Positions 25,464-33,770 of a DNA stretch of 64,000 nt are shown here, in pieces. The DNA comes from CAZJYI01 sp964550025 (GTDB taxonomy: Bacteria; Verrucomicrobiota; Kiritimatiellia; UBA8416; CAYOBW01): contig CAZJYI010000018.1 of NCBI GenBank assembly GCA_964550025.1, positions 39,025 through 103,024 on the forward strand. The letters run 5' to 3'. The stretch's first letter is position 1, and each line of letters starts with the position of its first letter. Both the position numbers and the translations under genes were made by a program. The notes below the pieces were generated by a model. The model had not been told where the DNA came from, made no database searches, and saw only the letters and a list, made by a program, of their open reading frames with translations.

Positions 25464-27052
25464 GCGGCTCGCGGCGAAGCATCTTCCGGTCCACAGCGGT
25501 CGTCTCGGCTTTCACCGCCCTGAGCCGACTCCTTGGGCTCACACGGGAAATCCTCATGGCAGTCCTGTTCGGGACAAGTCTGTCGAAATCCGCTTTTGAC
25601 GTTGCTTTCACCATACCCAACCTGTTCCGCCGGCTGTTCGGCGAAGGGGCGCTTTCCGCTGCGTTCGTCCCGGTGATGACCGAGACGTTGACGAAGGAAG
25701 GGCTCGAAGATGCCAACAAGCTCGTCAGCCGGGCCATGACCATGCTGGGCGTGTCGCTGGCAGCGATTGTCCTGGGCGGCGTTCTGATGATCACAACCGT
25801 ACTGAGCGTCGGTGTGGAACTGAGCCCGAAGGCGGCTGCCGTTCTACCTCTGCTGCGCATTATGCTGCCCTACATGTTCTTCATCTGCCTGGTCGCGATG
25901 TGCATGGCCGTACTCAACTCCCTTCACCACTTCGCCGTCCCGGCGGCGACGCCCGTGCTGCTGAACGTTGTCTGGATTCTTGTCCTCGTCTTCCTGTGCC
26001 CGCGGATGGGACGGCTGCCGTCGGAGCGGATTTACGGCGTCGCTTTCGGGATACTGGGCGCCGGCGCCGTCCAACTCGCGGTCCAGTTGCCAGTTCTGCT
26101 GCGGTACGGCATCCGGCCGGCGCTTTCGTTCTCGTGGCGGGACCGTCATATCATCAGCATCCTGACGCTGATGGGGCCCGCTGCCCTGGGCATGGGGGTG
26201 CACCAGGTCAACGTCTGTGTCGACAGGCTGCTGGCATTGTGGGCGGCGCCCTGGGCACCGGCTGCCCTGACCTTCGCCGAGCGCCTTGTGTACCTCCCGC
26301 TCGGCATCTTCGCTACCGCCCTCGGCACCGTGCTCCTCCCGACCTTCTCCCGCCAGGCTGCCGAGGGCAACCACGACGAAGTCCGCATTACCCTGAGACG
26401 CGCGACCTCGAACCTCATGGTTGTCATGATTCCCGCCGCCGTCGGACTCGGCGTGCTGGCCGTTCCCATCGTGCGACTCGTGTTCGAATGGCGCAAAGGG
26501 GTCTTCGATGCGGAGTCCACGATGCAGACAGCCAGGGCGCTGTGGTTCTATGCTCCCGGCCTCGTGGTCTTCAGCCTGTACAAGATGCTCGTGCCCGCTT
26601 TCTACGCGATGAAAGACACCCGGACGCCTGTGCGGATCGGTGTGCGGGTCGTCGGACTGAATCTCGCTCTCAATGTTCTGTTCGTCCTGACCTGGCCTCC
26701 GGCGTACAAGCACGCGGGGCTGGCCCTGGCGACGGTCATTGCCAGCGCGGTCAACAGCGCCGTGCTGGGGTGGATCCTGACGCGGCGCATTGGCTCTCCC
26801 GGCTGGAAGCTCATTGCCGGACGGGTTGCGAAGATTGCCGTTGCGGCTGGCGTGATGGGGGCGGCGGCACTCGTCGTTCAGCCGTGGTTGACCGGACTCC
26901 TGGAAGTGTCCGGTATGCCCGCCAAGGGCGTTCAGCTCCTGGCGCTCGGCGGCACGATCGCGATGGCGATCGGTGTCTATGCCATGGTCGCGTCCGTCGT
27001 GTGCCGCGAGGAATTGAAGCGGTTCCTGGCGGACAGGAAAAGAGGGGTGTAG
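25460..27052 (+). CDS. murJ: Lipid II flippase MurJ (MviN family)
   Basis: A 530-residue protein with about 14 transmembrane helices of the MOP superfamily. Typical stretches are RLLGLTREILMAVLFG near the start, the loop FTIPNLFRRLFGEGALSAAF, and LPTFSRQAAEG in the middle. It moves lipid II across the inner membrane for peptidoglycan synthesis. The start is GTG 25460, overlapping the waaF stop, with GGGAGGGG upstream. Length is normal for the family. Confidence 0.96.
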   Translation: MSGSRRSIFRSTAVVSAFTALSRLLGLTREILMAVLFGTSLSKSAFDVAFTIPNLFRRLFGEGALSAAFVPVMTETLTKEGLEDANKLVSRAMTMLGVSLAAIVLGGVLMITTVLSVGVELSPKAAAVLPLLRIMLPYMFFICLVAMCMAVLNSLHHFAVPAATPVLLNVVWILVLVFLCPRMGRLPSERIYGVAFGILGAGAVQLAVQLPVLLRYGIRPALSFSWRDRHIISILTLMGPAALGMGVHQVNVCVDRLLALWAAPWAPAALTFAERLVYLPLGIFATALGTVLLPTFSRQAAEGNHDEVRITLRRATSNLMVVMIPAAVGLGVLAVPIVRLVFEWRKGVFDAESTMQTARALWFYAPGLVVFSLYKMLVPAFYAMKDTRTPVRIGVRVVGLNLALNVLFVLTWPPAYKHAGLALATVIASAVNSAVLGWILTRRIGSPGWKLIAGRVAKIAVAAGVMGAAALVVQPWLTGLLEVSGMPAKGVQLLALGGTIAMAIGVYAMVASVVCREELKRFLADRKRGV

Positions 27053-27120
27053 AGGCGGTGAATGCGTGACGTGAGGCAGAGACGACCGTTTAGTTTACGA
27101 ACGAGGGAAAGGCGAAGCCA

Positions 27121-28248
27121 ATGAAGAAGAATATTGCCATTGCAGTTCTAAGCGTGGTGTGTCTCGTGCTGTTGGGGCTCGAGGCCAAACGGTTCCTTGC
27201 GAGGCGCGTCGTCCGCACCGCGCACGAAGACGAAGCGCGCGAGCGCACCCGGCGTGTCCTGGCCGGGCTCGAGGCAAGAATGGCGGAGGTGCTTGGCAAA
27301 CTGCGTGAGCGTGACGAGGAATTGGCCAAGCTGCGCAGCGCGATTGGCAAGCTGGACGTTCCCGATCCGCATGTCGAAGTCATGCCGTCGGCCGCGCCAC
27401 GCCCCCCCGTTCGCGCGGAGGACGAGGCGACCGAAGCGGCACCGGAACCGTTGGCGGGGCTTGGAGAGCAGATTGCCGGCATGTTGCAGAACACGAATCT
27501 CCTGCAGTCCCTCATTGCGCAGGGCATGGGCAGCGCGCGCGTTGCGCAGACGATGGAGCAGGAATACAGTGATTTCTTCCGCGGCCTGGGACTGAACGAT
27601 GAGCAGGTTGCCGCCGCCTTGGCGATGATGAAGAAGAGGAGTCGTCTTGCGGTCCTTTCCAATCTGGACGTGTTGTCCACCGAAGGTGGCGATACGCCGC
27701 AGGTATACGTCGACGGCGAGCCCGTCGATGCCGAGGGGCTTGAGCGGGAAATGAGGGAACTGCTCGGTGATGACGGCTACGAAACATTCCAGCGTTTTGA
27801 CGAGACTCGCGCGGCCCGCCGGACGGTTAACGGTTTCGAGGACTTTCTGCGGAACAAGGATCTCTCGCTCGACGACGACCAACGCGGGCGCCTGGTCGAC
27901 ATGTTTCACGCGACGGGTGCGGCTCACGACGGCAACGAGCTCGGCGGCGGTCTGACCTTCTCAATGGGGGCCTCGGAAGGCGGGGCCGCGGACGAGAGCA
28001 TTGAGAACTCACTGGACAATCTGGTCGTCAAATACGACCAGTTGGCGAAGGACGCGGAGTCCGTGCTCGACGATGAGCAGTCCAACCAGTTCCGCGACTA
28101 CCTCGACGCGCAACTCCAGCGCAAAGAGATGGAAGGCGATATCGCACGCCGCCTGCTGCCCGCTCTCAACCTCGAGGGCATCGACGGCCTGCCCGTCCAG
28201 GGCTCGGTACAAGTGATCGCCGCACCGCCGGTTGTGGTGGAGGAGTGA
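27121..28248 (+). CDS. Membrane-anchored coiled-coil protein of unknown function
   Basis: Not recognised. The 375-residue protein has an N-terminal hydrophobic anchor (4-22), then a charged coiled coil (~34-78), a Pro/Ala/Glu-rich linker (~85-112) and a helical acidic C-terminal region with Met- and Leu-rich segments. The anchor with basic residues after it predicts either a type II topology or a signal peptide. GAGGGAAAGG precedes the ATG. It lies 68 bp after murJ on the same strand and may belong to the envelope operon. Confidence 0.7.
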   Translation: MKKNIAIAVLSVVCLVLLGLEAKRFLARRVVRTAHEDEARERTRRVLAGLEARMAEVLGKLRERDEELAKLRSAIGKLDVPDPHVEVMPSAAPRPPVRAEDEATEAAPEPLAGLGEQIAGMLQNTNLLQSLIAQGMGSARVAQTMEQEYSDFFRGLGLNDEQVAAALAMMKKRSRLAVLSNLDVLSTEGGDTPQVYVDGEPVDAEGLEREMRELLGDDGYETFQRFDETRAARRTVNGFEDFLRNKDLSLDDDQRGRLVDMFHATGAAHDGNELGGGLTFSMGASEGGAADESIENSLDNLVVKYDQLAKDAESVLDDEQSNQFRDYLDAQLQRKEMEGDIARRLLPALNLEGIDGLPVQGSVQVIAAPPVVVEE

Positions 28249-28261
28249 TCGGGGCGCAAGA

Positions 28262-28400
28262 GAGTGCGATTACGATCGGCGAGAACTGCCGTTCCCTTCC
28301 GCCATCATAGTCACACTCCTGCCCTCACCCGTCTCCTCCTCTCGCCCCTACTCTCGCCCCTACTCCTGCCCTGGTCAGAGAGTACGGGATGGAGTAGGGG
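28262..28400. repeat. Intergenic repeat of the GATTACGAT family plus pyrimidine tract
   Basis: The gap between the coiled-coil gene and guaA begins with GAGTGCGATTACGATCGG and continues with TCATAGTCACACTCCTGCCCTCACC. Both parts match, with changes, the inverted repeat at 54652-54744 and 60831-60923. Next come repeated CTCGCCCCTA units and a 9-bp stem, CCCCTACTC (28357-28365) with GAGTAGGGG (28392-28400), then TTGGGGTTGGGGGG. It sits between convergent genes and no gene is visible. Confidence 0.6.
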
Positions 28401-28448
28401 TTGGGGTTGGGGGGCGCTCTCGAATTCCCGTGTACCCCCCCGCAATCC

Positions 28449-29993
28449 CTACTCCCATTCGATCGTCGCGGGGGGCTTTGAGCTGATGTCGAAGACGACG
28501 CGGTTGATTCCGCGCACCTCGTTGATGATGCGGTTCGAGATCGTCGCCAGCGTCTCGTAGGGGATGCGGCACCAGTCGGCCGTCATGCCGTCCTGGCTTT
28601 CCACGATGCGCAGGGCGGCAACGTTTTCGTAAGTGCGGCTATCGCCCATGACGCCGACCGTCTGCACCGGGAGCAGGACGGCAAAAGACTGCCAGATGTC
28701 CTTGTAGTCCGGGAGCTTGCCTATCTCTTCCTGCACGCGAAGGTCAGCCTGTTGAAGCAGTTCGACGCGCTCCTCCGTGACGTCACCCACGATGCGCACG
28801 GCCATGCCCGGTCCGGGGAAGGGCTGGCGGTCAATGATGTTGTCCGGCATGTTCAGCTCGCGGCCCAATGCGCGGACCTCGTCTTTGAACAGTTCGCGCA
28901 CGGGCTCGATGAGTTTGAAATGCAGGTCGTCGGGTAAACCGCCGACGTTGTGATGACTCTTGATCGTGGCCGACGGGCCGTCGATGGGCGAGAGACTCTC
29001 GATGACATCGGGGTAGAGCGTGCCCTGGGCCAGGAACTTGACGTCGCCCAGCTTGCGCGCCTCCTCGGCAAAGATGTCGATGAAAACGCCGCCGATCTGC
29101 TTGCGCTTCTCTTCGGGCTCGGTCACGCCGGCGAGCGCGTCAAGGAAGCGCTCCTGTGCATGGGCCACGTGCAGGTCCATGCCGAAGGTCTCGCCGAATG
29201 TCCGTTCGACCTCTTCGGCTTCATTGTGGCGCAGCAGCCCGTTGTCGACGAAAATGCAGTGAAGCTGGTCGCCGATGGCCTTGTGCAGCAGGCACGCCAC
29301 AACGGACGAATCCACGCCGCCGCTCAACCCGCAGACGACGTGTCCGTCGCCGACCTCCGCACGGATAGCCGCAACGCTTTCCCGAATGAACTGGGCCATT
29401 TCCCAGTCACCGGCGCAGCCGCACACGTCAAAGATGAAGTGGCGCAGGATTTCCGCGCCCCGCGGTGTATGAACGACCTCGGGATGGAATTGCAGCCCGT
29501 AGATGCGCCGTTCGTCGTTGCCCATTGCCGCGACCGGGCACGCTCCCGTGCCGGCCATTGTGCGGAACCCCGACGGCAACACCTGGACCTGGTCGCCGTG
29601 GCTCATCCAGACGTCCAGTTCCGTATCGAGCCCGTCGAACAGCGGTGACGGATCGGTGACGTTGATGCGTGCACTGCCGAACTCTCGTGCCTCGCCCGGC
29701 TGCACTCCGCCTTCGAGCAGCTTGGCCGTCATCTGCATGCCGTAGCAGATGCCCAGCACGGGAATGCCCAGCTCGTAGATCCCGGGGGCCGCAAGCGGCG
29801 CCCCCTCCTCGAACACGCTCGAGGGGCCGCCGGAGAGGATGATGCCGGATGGCTTGCGCTGCGCGAGCACGTCCGGCGACGTGTCGAAACGCAGGAGCTC
29901 GGAATACACATGCTGCTCCCGCACGCGGCGCGCGATGAGCTGGCTGTACTGCGAACCGAAATCGAGGATGGCAATCCAGTTGTGTGCCTGCAT
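28449..29993 (-). CDS. guaA: GMP synthase (glutamine-hydrolysing)
   Basis: A 514-residue enzyme converting XMP to GMP. The class I glutamine amidotransferase domain carries nucleophile C83 (GICYGMQ) and H170/E172 (FHPEVVH). The ATP-pyrophosphatase loop GLSGGVDSSV lies near residue 225, and the C-terminal dimerisation domain has RQPFPGPGMAVRI and ends KPPATIEWE, the normal GuaA terminus. Length is as expected. GAAGGA lies about 11-16 bases before the ATG. Confidence 0.98.
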   Translation of the reverse strand: MQAHNWIAILDFGSQYSQLIARRVREQHVYSELLRFDTSPDVLAQRKPSGIILSGGPSSVFEEGAPLAAPGIYELGIPVLGICYGMQMTAKLLEGGVQPGEAREFGSARINVTDPSPLFDGLDTELDVWMSHGDQVQVLPSGFRTMAGTGACPVAAMGNDERRIYGLQFHPEVVHTPRGAEILRHFIFDVCGCAGDWEMAQFIRESVAAIRAEVGDGHVVCGLSGGVDSSVVACLLHKAIGDQLHCIFVDNGLLRHNEAEEVERTFGETFGMDLHVAHAQERFLDALAGVTEPEEKRKQIGGVFIDIFAEEARKLGDVKFLAQGTLYPDVIESLSPIDGPSATIKSHHNVGGLPDDLHFKLIEPVRELFKDEVRALGRELNMPDNIIDRQPFPGPGMAVRIVGDVTEERVELLQQADLRVQEEIGKLPDYKDIWQSFAVLLPVQTVGVMGDSRTYENVAALRIVESQDGMTADWCRIPYETLATISNRIINEVRGINRVVFDISSKPPATIEWE

Positions 29994-30144
29994 GAGTATG
30001 GTGTCCTTCTCGGCGAAACAGAGAACCTAGCAGGACGGCGCTTCCGTAGACAAGCATGGATTGCATCCGAACTGGGATCGGGCGTGCTTCCGGACGTGGC
30101 GGATGCTATATGTAGCGTTCTGAATACGCGATGGGAGGTGGAGA

Positions 30145-31155
30145 ATGGTGCTGCAGACAAAGTGTTTTGGTCGATGTGCAAGCTGTTTCGCCGTGTGGCT
30201 TCTTCTGCTGTGGACCACGTGCACGCAGGGAGCGCCGTCACGTTCCCCGGCTCAACCCGCCCTGGCACGGGCCATGGCGAGTCTGCGAATCCCGCCTGCG
30301 TGGTGGGACGACATCAACCCCCGCTATGACATGAACACGCCCTGGAAGCAGGCGCGCCTGGAGATCCGGCGCCGCCTGGCTCTCGGGGATCAGCGGAGTT
30401 TGCGCGAAGCGATGAAGCTGACCGTGCTCTATGCGCAGAAGAAGGACATCGGCGACGGACACGAATTGCCGATGTACCTCTTCATCGGCGGCGAACATGC
30501 ATGGGCCGTCAAGGAGTACAGGAAGTACCTCGCGCCGTTCACTGCGGACCCGCAGAAGCGCGGCGGGAATCACGCCTTCGTATCCCTTGCGGCGTGCTAC
30601 CAGCACTTCGGGGAGTACGACAAAGCCGTGGCGACCTGCAACGCTGCACTCAAGCACTTGGCCGGGCCGCCTATGACCGAGATGAACGCGGCGGCTACGT
30701 ATGCCAAGCTGGGTGATGTGCATGCCGATGCGGGACGGAATTCCGCGGCGCGTGAGTGCTACGAGAAGGCCATTGCCAACTTCAAGGTGGCGAAACCCAA
30801 ATATGGCCGTCACCTGTTGCCGCAGCGCATTTCGCGCGTGCAGTCCCGGATCGACCTGCTCTCGCTGCCGTCGGTGCGACTCGCCCGGCTGCGGGACGGG
30901 ACCTACCGCGCCAGAGCCCTGGGATACAACGGGCCGTTGACGGTGATTACGGCCGTCAAGAGAGGGCGTATCGCCGATGTCCGCGTCGATCACAACGAGA
31001 AGATCGAGCTGGGTTCCACGAGCATCATTCCACGCCGTATCGTCGAGAAGCAGGATCTTCACGTCGACGCCGTAACCGCCGCTACGGTCACCAGCCAGGC
31101 CATTGTCGAGGGTGCCCTCAACGGGCTCAAGCAGGCCGGGCTGCGAACGAAATGA
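30145..31155 (+). CDS. Exported TPR-like protein with C-terminal FMN-binding domain
   Basis: A 336-residue protein with an N-terminal signal sequence (hydrophobic ~13-24). Residues ~110-225 form TPR-like helix pairs (LAACYQHFGEYDKAVATCN, YAKLGDVHADAGRNSAARECYEKA). The last ~85 residues are an FMN_bind domain of the NqrC/RnfG type: DGTYRARALGYNGPL, VRVDHNEKIELG, then DAVTAATVTS, which fits the D-x-[ST/A]-T-x-A-T flavin attachment motif. Covalent flavinylation by an ApbE-type transferase would make it an extracytoplasmic electron carrier. GGGAGGTGGAGA precedes the ATG. Confidence 0.85.
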   Translation: MVLQTKCFGRCASCFAVWLLLLWTTCTQGAPSRSPAQPALARAMASLRIPPAWWDDINPRYDMNTPWKQARLEIRRRLALGDQRSLREAMKLTVLYAQKKDIGDGHELPMYLFIGGEHAWAVKEYRKYLAPFTADPQKRGGNHAFVSLAACYQHFGEYDKAVATCNAALKHLAGPPMTEMNAAATYAKLGDVHADAGRNSAARECYEKAIANFKVAKPKYGRHLLPQRISRVQSRIDLLSLPSVRLARLRDGTYRARALGYNGPLTVITAVKRGRIADVRVDHNEKIELGSTSIIPRRIVEKQDLHVDAVTAATVTSQAIVEGALNGLKQAGLRTK

Positions 31156-31167
31156 GCCTCGACAAGC

Positions 31168-31368
31168 TCAGAAGCTGCACCCGTAGATCCGCAGCTTGGC
31201 CATGAGCAGACGGTCCAACCCCGCAAGGTCTCTCGGATAGACCGAGACCAGCCGTTTTCCCTGTTGCTGATACAGCACCTGCTTCTTGTACATACTCATC
31301 TTGTATTGCGGGGTGTCGAGTCCCCAGTACTCGATATACACGTCGAGCTCGGGCAGGTAGCTCTTCAT
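31168..31368 (-). CDS. Short PD-(D/E)XK nuclease-like protein, probably truncated
   Basis: A 66-residue protein whose sequence (SYLPELDVYIEYWGLDTP, MYKKQVLYQQQGKRLVSVYP, LDRLLMAKL) matches the last part of a very-short-patch-repair/restriction-like PD-(D/E)XK domain that is usually found at the end of larger helicase or zinc-ribbon proteins. The acidic catalytic stretch (ELDVYIEYWG) is present, but the preceding helix is missing. A strong GGGAGGGAG site sits just ahead of ATG 31368, so it may be expressed as a stand-alone protein rather than being a dead remnant. It is convergent with the FMN-binding gene. Confidence 0.6.
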   Translation of the reverse strand: MKSYLPELDVYIEYWGLDTPQYKMSMYKKQVLYQQQGKRLVSVYPRDLAGLDRLLMAKLRIYGCSF

Positions 31369-31390
31369 ACGTCTCCCTCCCACGGCGCTG

Positions 31391-31443
31391 ACTCGCTACC
31401 GCTCGCCAGTGAGGCCGTCTCAGGTAGGGGAGCGATAGCGAGT
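31391..31443. repeat. Short inverted repeat
   Basis: ACTCGCTACCGCTC (31391-31404) and GAGCGATAGCGAGT (31430-31443) are inverted copies with one mismatch, just upstream of the small nuclease-like gene. It resembles the CTCGCTC..GGCTAC intergenic units seen elsewhere in the window. Confidence 0.55.
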
Positions 31444-31541
31444 GGGCCGTCTTGCTGAGCAAACAACAGGCCTCTACTACATAGAAGGCCGGCGGGGGGG
31501 AGCATTCCGGTTTTTTCTGCGCTTTTCTGCCGTGCCAGCCG

Positions 31542-33770
31542 TCAGCGCTTGGCTTTCAGCCTGTCCAGCAGGATCTTAGCACGCTTCGCAATGAGCGTGT
31601 TGCGGGTCGTCTTCGCCACGGTCCCGACGGCGGCGGGCACCTGCGGCGGCAGCTTGCCGCCAATGCGGCCGGCAATGGACAGAACGGCCGCGCAGGCTTC
31701 CTCCTTGAGCGCCGCGTCGGTGAGATACGGCGTGGCCATGCCGAGCGCTCCGACCGTCGGAATCTCGGCCAACGCAGCAAGAATGAGTGTCTTCTCCTCC
31801 TTGCGTGTCGCCAGGGACTGGGCGTCTTTCAGCAACGTCAGTTTCTGGTTGGGAAGCCCGTCGCTCGCACCGATGAGGCGGATGTAGCCGCGCAGGGCCA
31901 GGATCTTGAACGAGGTCTTGTCCGCCTCCCGCGACAGCTTTGCCAGATCGGGCAGAGCGCCCGAATCGGGCCAGTCGAAAAGCGCCCGCAGGGCCGCCTC
32001 GCGTATGTCTGCGTTCGAGTCCGCCGCGGCGGTTCGCACGGCAACGAGCGCCTTTTCCCCGCCGAGAGTTCCCAGAACGCGGAGCAACGACACCTTGGGG
32101 TTGCCGGACGACTTCCCGAGTGCACCGAGTACGGCGTCCAGGCACGCCGGCGACACGCTGGAAGCCGTGATCGTCAGACTCGCGTTCTCCTGAACGGATT
32201 TGGTGTATTGGCGCCCGTCAACCGTGTACTCCACCTGCAGTTTCTTGACGATGCCGCCCGCGGGGTCCCCGAAGTTGCCGTTGGTTGCCGCCACGTCCAT
32301 CTTGCCGCTCTTGACCATCGCCGCGACCTTCTGCGTGACGTCGCGGGATCTACCGTGGGGCAGATCGCCATAGAGGGCTTTTCGGATCACGACGTTGCCC
32401 TTTGCCTTCGCGGCGCTACGCAGGCAGATCGCCGCCACAACGCTCTCGGCCGCGCGCAACTCCCGTGACGACCGGCTCTTGAGCATCATGCCAAGCGCGG
32501 CCGGCAGCTGCTTCTCATCGGCCACGTTGCCCAGTGTCTTCAAGGCCGTCAGTCGTACCTTCTCGTCGCTGTCTCCGGCCATTTTCAGAAGCGAGGGGAC
32601 GGCGTCGGCCAGCTGACGTTCGACAACCAGTTCGACGGCGAGCAGGCGGCGCTCGGATTCCGCGTGCCCGAGCATCTCCGTAACAGCCCTGTCAATCTCG
32701 GCGGACTCTATGTACGCCAATGCCGTCCTGGCCTCCTTCACTACGGCGGCGTCAGCGTCGAGAGCGGCCTTGAGCAGGGCTTCCCCGGCCGCTGGATTCC
32801 CCAGGCGTCCGAGAACCCGGACGGCTTCCGTTCGCAGAGCCGTATCGCTGCTCTCGACGGCTTTCATGGCCGCGGGGAAGGCCGCGTCGTCGCCACGGTC
32901 CGACAGGGCCATCAGCAGGTATGCCTGGCGTTGCGGCGGCGATTGCTCCAGCTCGGCCAGGAGGACTTCCGCAACGTCCGGGTGCCTGAGCTCCCGCGCT
33001 ACTCGCAGGCCCAGTCCGAAGCGCGCCTTGTCGGCCGAAGCAAGCTGTTCGGCGAGCAGGGCGATGCCCCTGTCCCGCAGGGCCAGGATGGCGCCGCGTG
33101 TGGCCTCGAGCCGTTTCTGTTTCGAGACGGGCGCGTTGCGCACCGTGTCGTACACAACCGCCGCTTCCGTGTAGCTCCCGGCGCCAAGGAGCGCCTCAGC
33201 CGCGAGGATGCAGCCCTCGGCCACCGCGGGCCGGAGGGGGGGAGGGGCGCTTGGCAGGCGAGGGGTGAGGGCCGCGACGGCTTCCTTGCCGCCGATGGTG
33301 CCCAGGGCCACGGCTGCCGACGAAGCCACATTGGGATCGCCGTCGTCCAGCTTCCGCAGCAGCAGCGGCACGGCCCGGCTGTCGTGCCGTCGGGCCATCG
33401 AGTTGATGACGCCGATCAGGAGGCGCCCTTCCAGTTTGCCGGCGGCGGCGCGAAGCGCATCGTCGGCCGCCGGGCCGGGAATGGCCTCCAGGCCGATCCT
33501 GGCCCAGGAGGCCAGTTGCGGGTCCGACAGCAGCGCCGCCAAGTCGGGAACGGCTTTCTCCGTGCCGCAGATCGCGAGCCGCTTGCAGGCGACGGCCTTG
33601 TCGCCGGGTTTCGCTGCGGACTGGAGAACGGCGATCTGTTTTTGCTCGCGTGCCGCCAGCGCGGCGGCGTCCGGGACCGGGGCCGCAAAGGCGATCGAGG
33701 TATGGACGGCCGATGCCGCGATGGCCAGGCACGCGGCGACAACCATGGGGCTTCTCGTCTCTTTCATCAT
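31542..33770 (-). CDS. Secreted HEAT-repeat protein
   Basis: A 742-residue protein with a signal peptide (MMKETR, then a hydrophobic stretch to about residue 32). Most of it is HEAT/armadillo repeats: alternating helices such as RAVPLLLRKLDDGDPNVASSA and TEAVRVLGRLGNPAAGEALL. An inserted non-repeat segment near the middle (KALYGDLPHGRSRDVTQKV, NGNFGDPAGG, KLQVEYTVDGRQYT) resembles the DUF3395 beta domain known from DnaJ-like proteins. ATG 33770 overlaps the stop of the upstream Gfo/Idh/MocA gene (ATGA) with GGAG ahead, so the two are coupled. Probably a periplasmic scaffold. Confidence 0.88.
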   Translation of the reverse strand: MMKETRSPMVVAACLAIAASAVHTSIAFAAPVPDAAALAAREQKQIAVLQSAAKPGDKAVACKRLAICGTEKAVPDLAALLSDPQLASWARIGLEAIPGPAADDALRAAAGKLEGRLLIGVINSMARRHDSRAVPLLLRKLDDGDPNVASSAAVALGTIGGKEAVAALTPRLPSAPPPLRPAVAEGCILAAEALLGAGSYTEAAVVYDTVRNAPVSKQKRLEATRGAILALRDRGIALLAEQLASADKARFGLGLRVARELRHPDVAEVLLAELEQSPPQRQAYLLMALSDRGDDAAFPAAMKAVESSDTALRTEAVRVLGRLGNPAAGEALLKAALDADAAVVKEARTALAYIESAEIDRAVTEMLGHAESERRLLAVELVVERQLADAVPSLLKMAGDSDEKVRLTALKTLGNVADEKQLPAALGMMLKSRSSRELRAAESVVAAICLRSAAKAKGNVVIRKALYGDLPHGRSRDVTQKVAAMVKSGKMDVAATNGNFGDPAGGIVKKLQVEYTVDGRQYTKSVQENASLTITASSVSPACLDAVLGALGKSSGNPKVSLLRVLGTLGGEKALVAVRTAAADSNADIREAALRALFDWPDSGALPDLAKLSREADKTSFKILALRGYIRLIGASDGLPNQKLTLLKDAQSLATRKEEKTLILAALAEIPTVGALGMATPYLTDAALKEEACAAVLSIAGRIGGKLPPQVPAAVGTVAKTTRNTLIAKRAKILLDRLKAKR

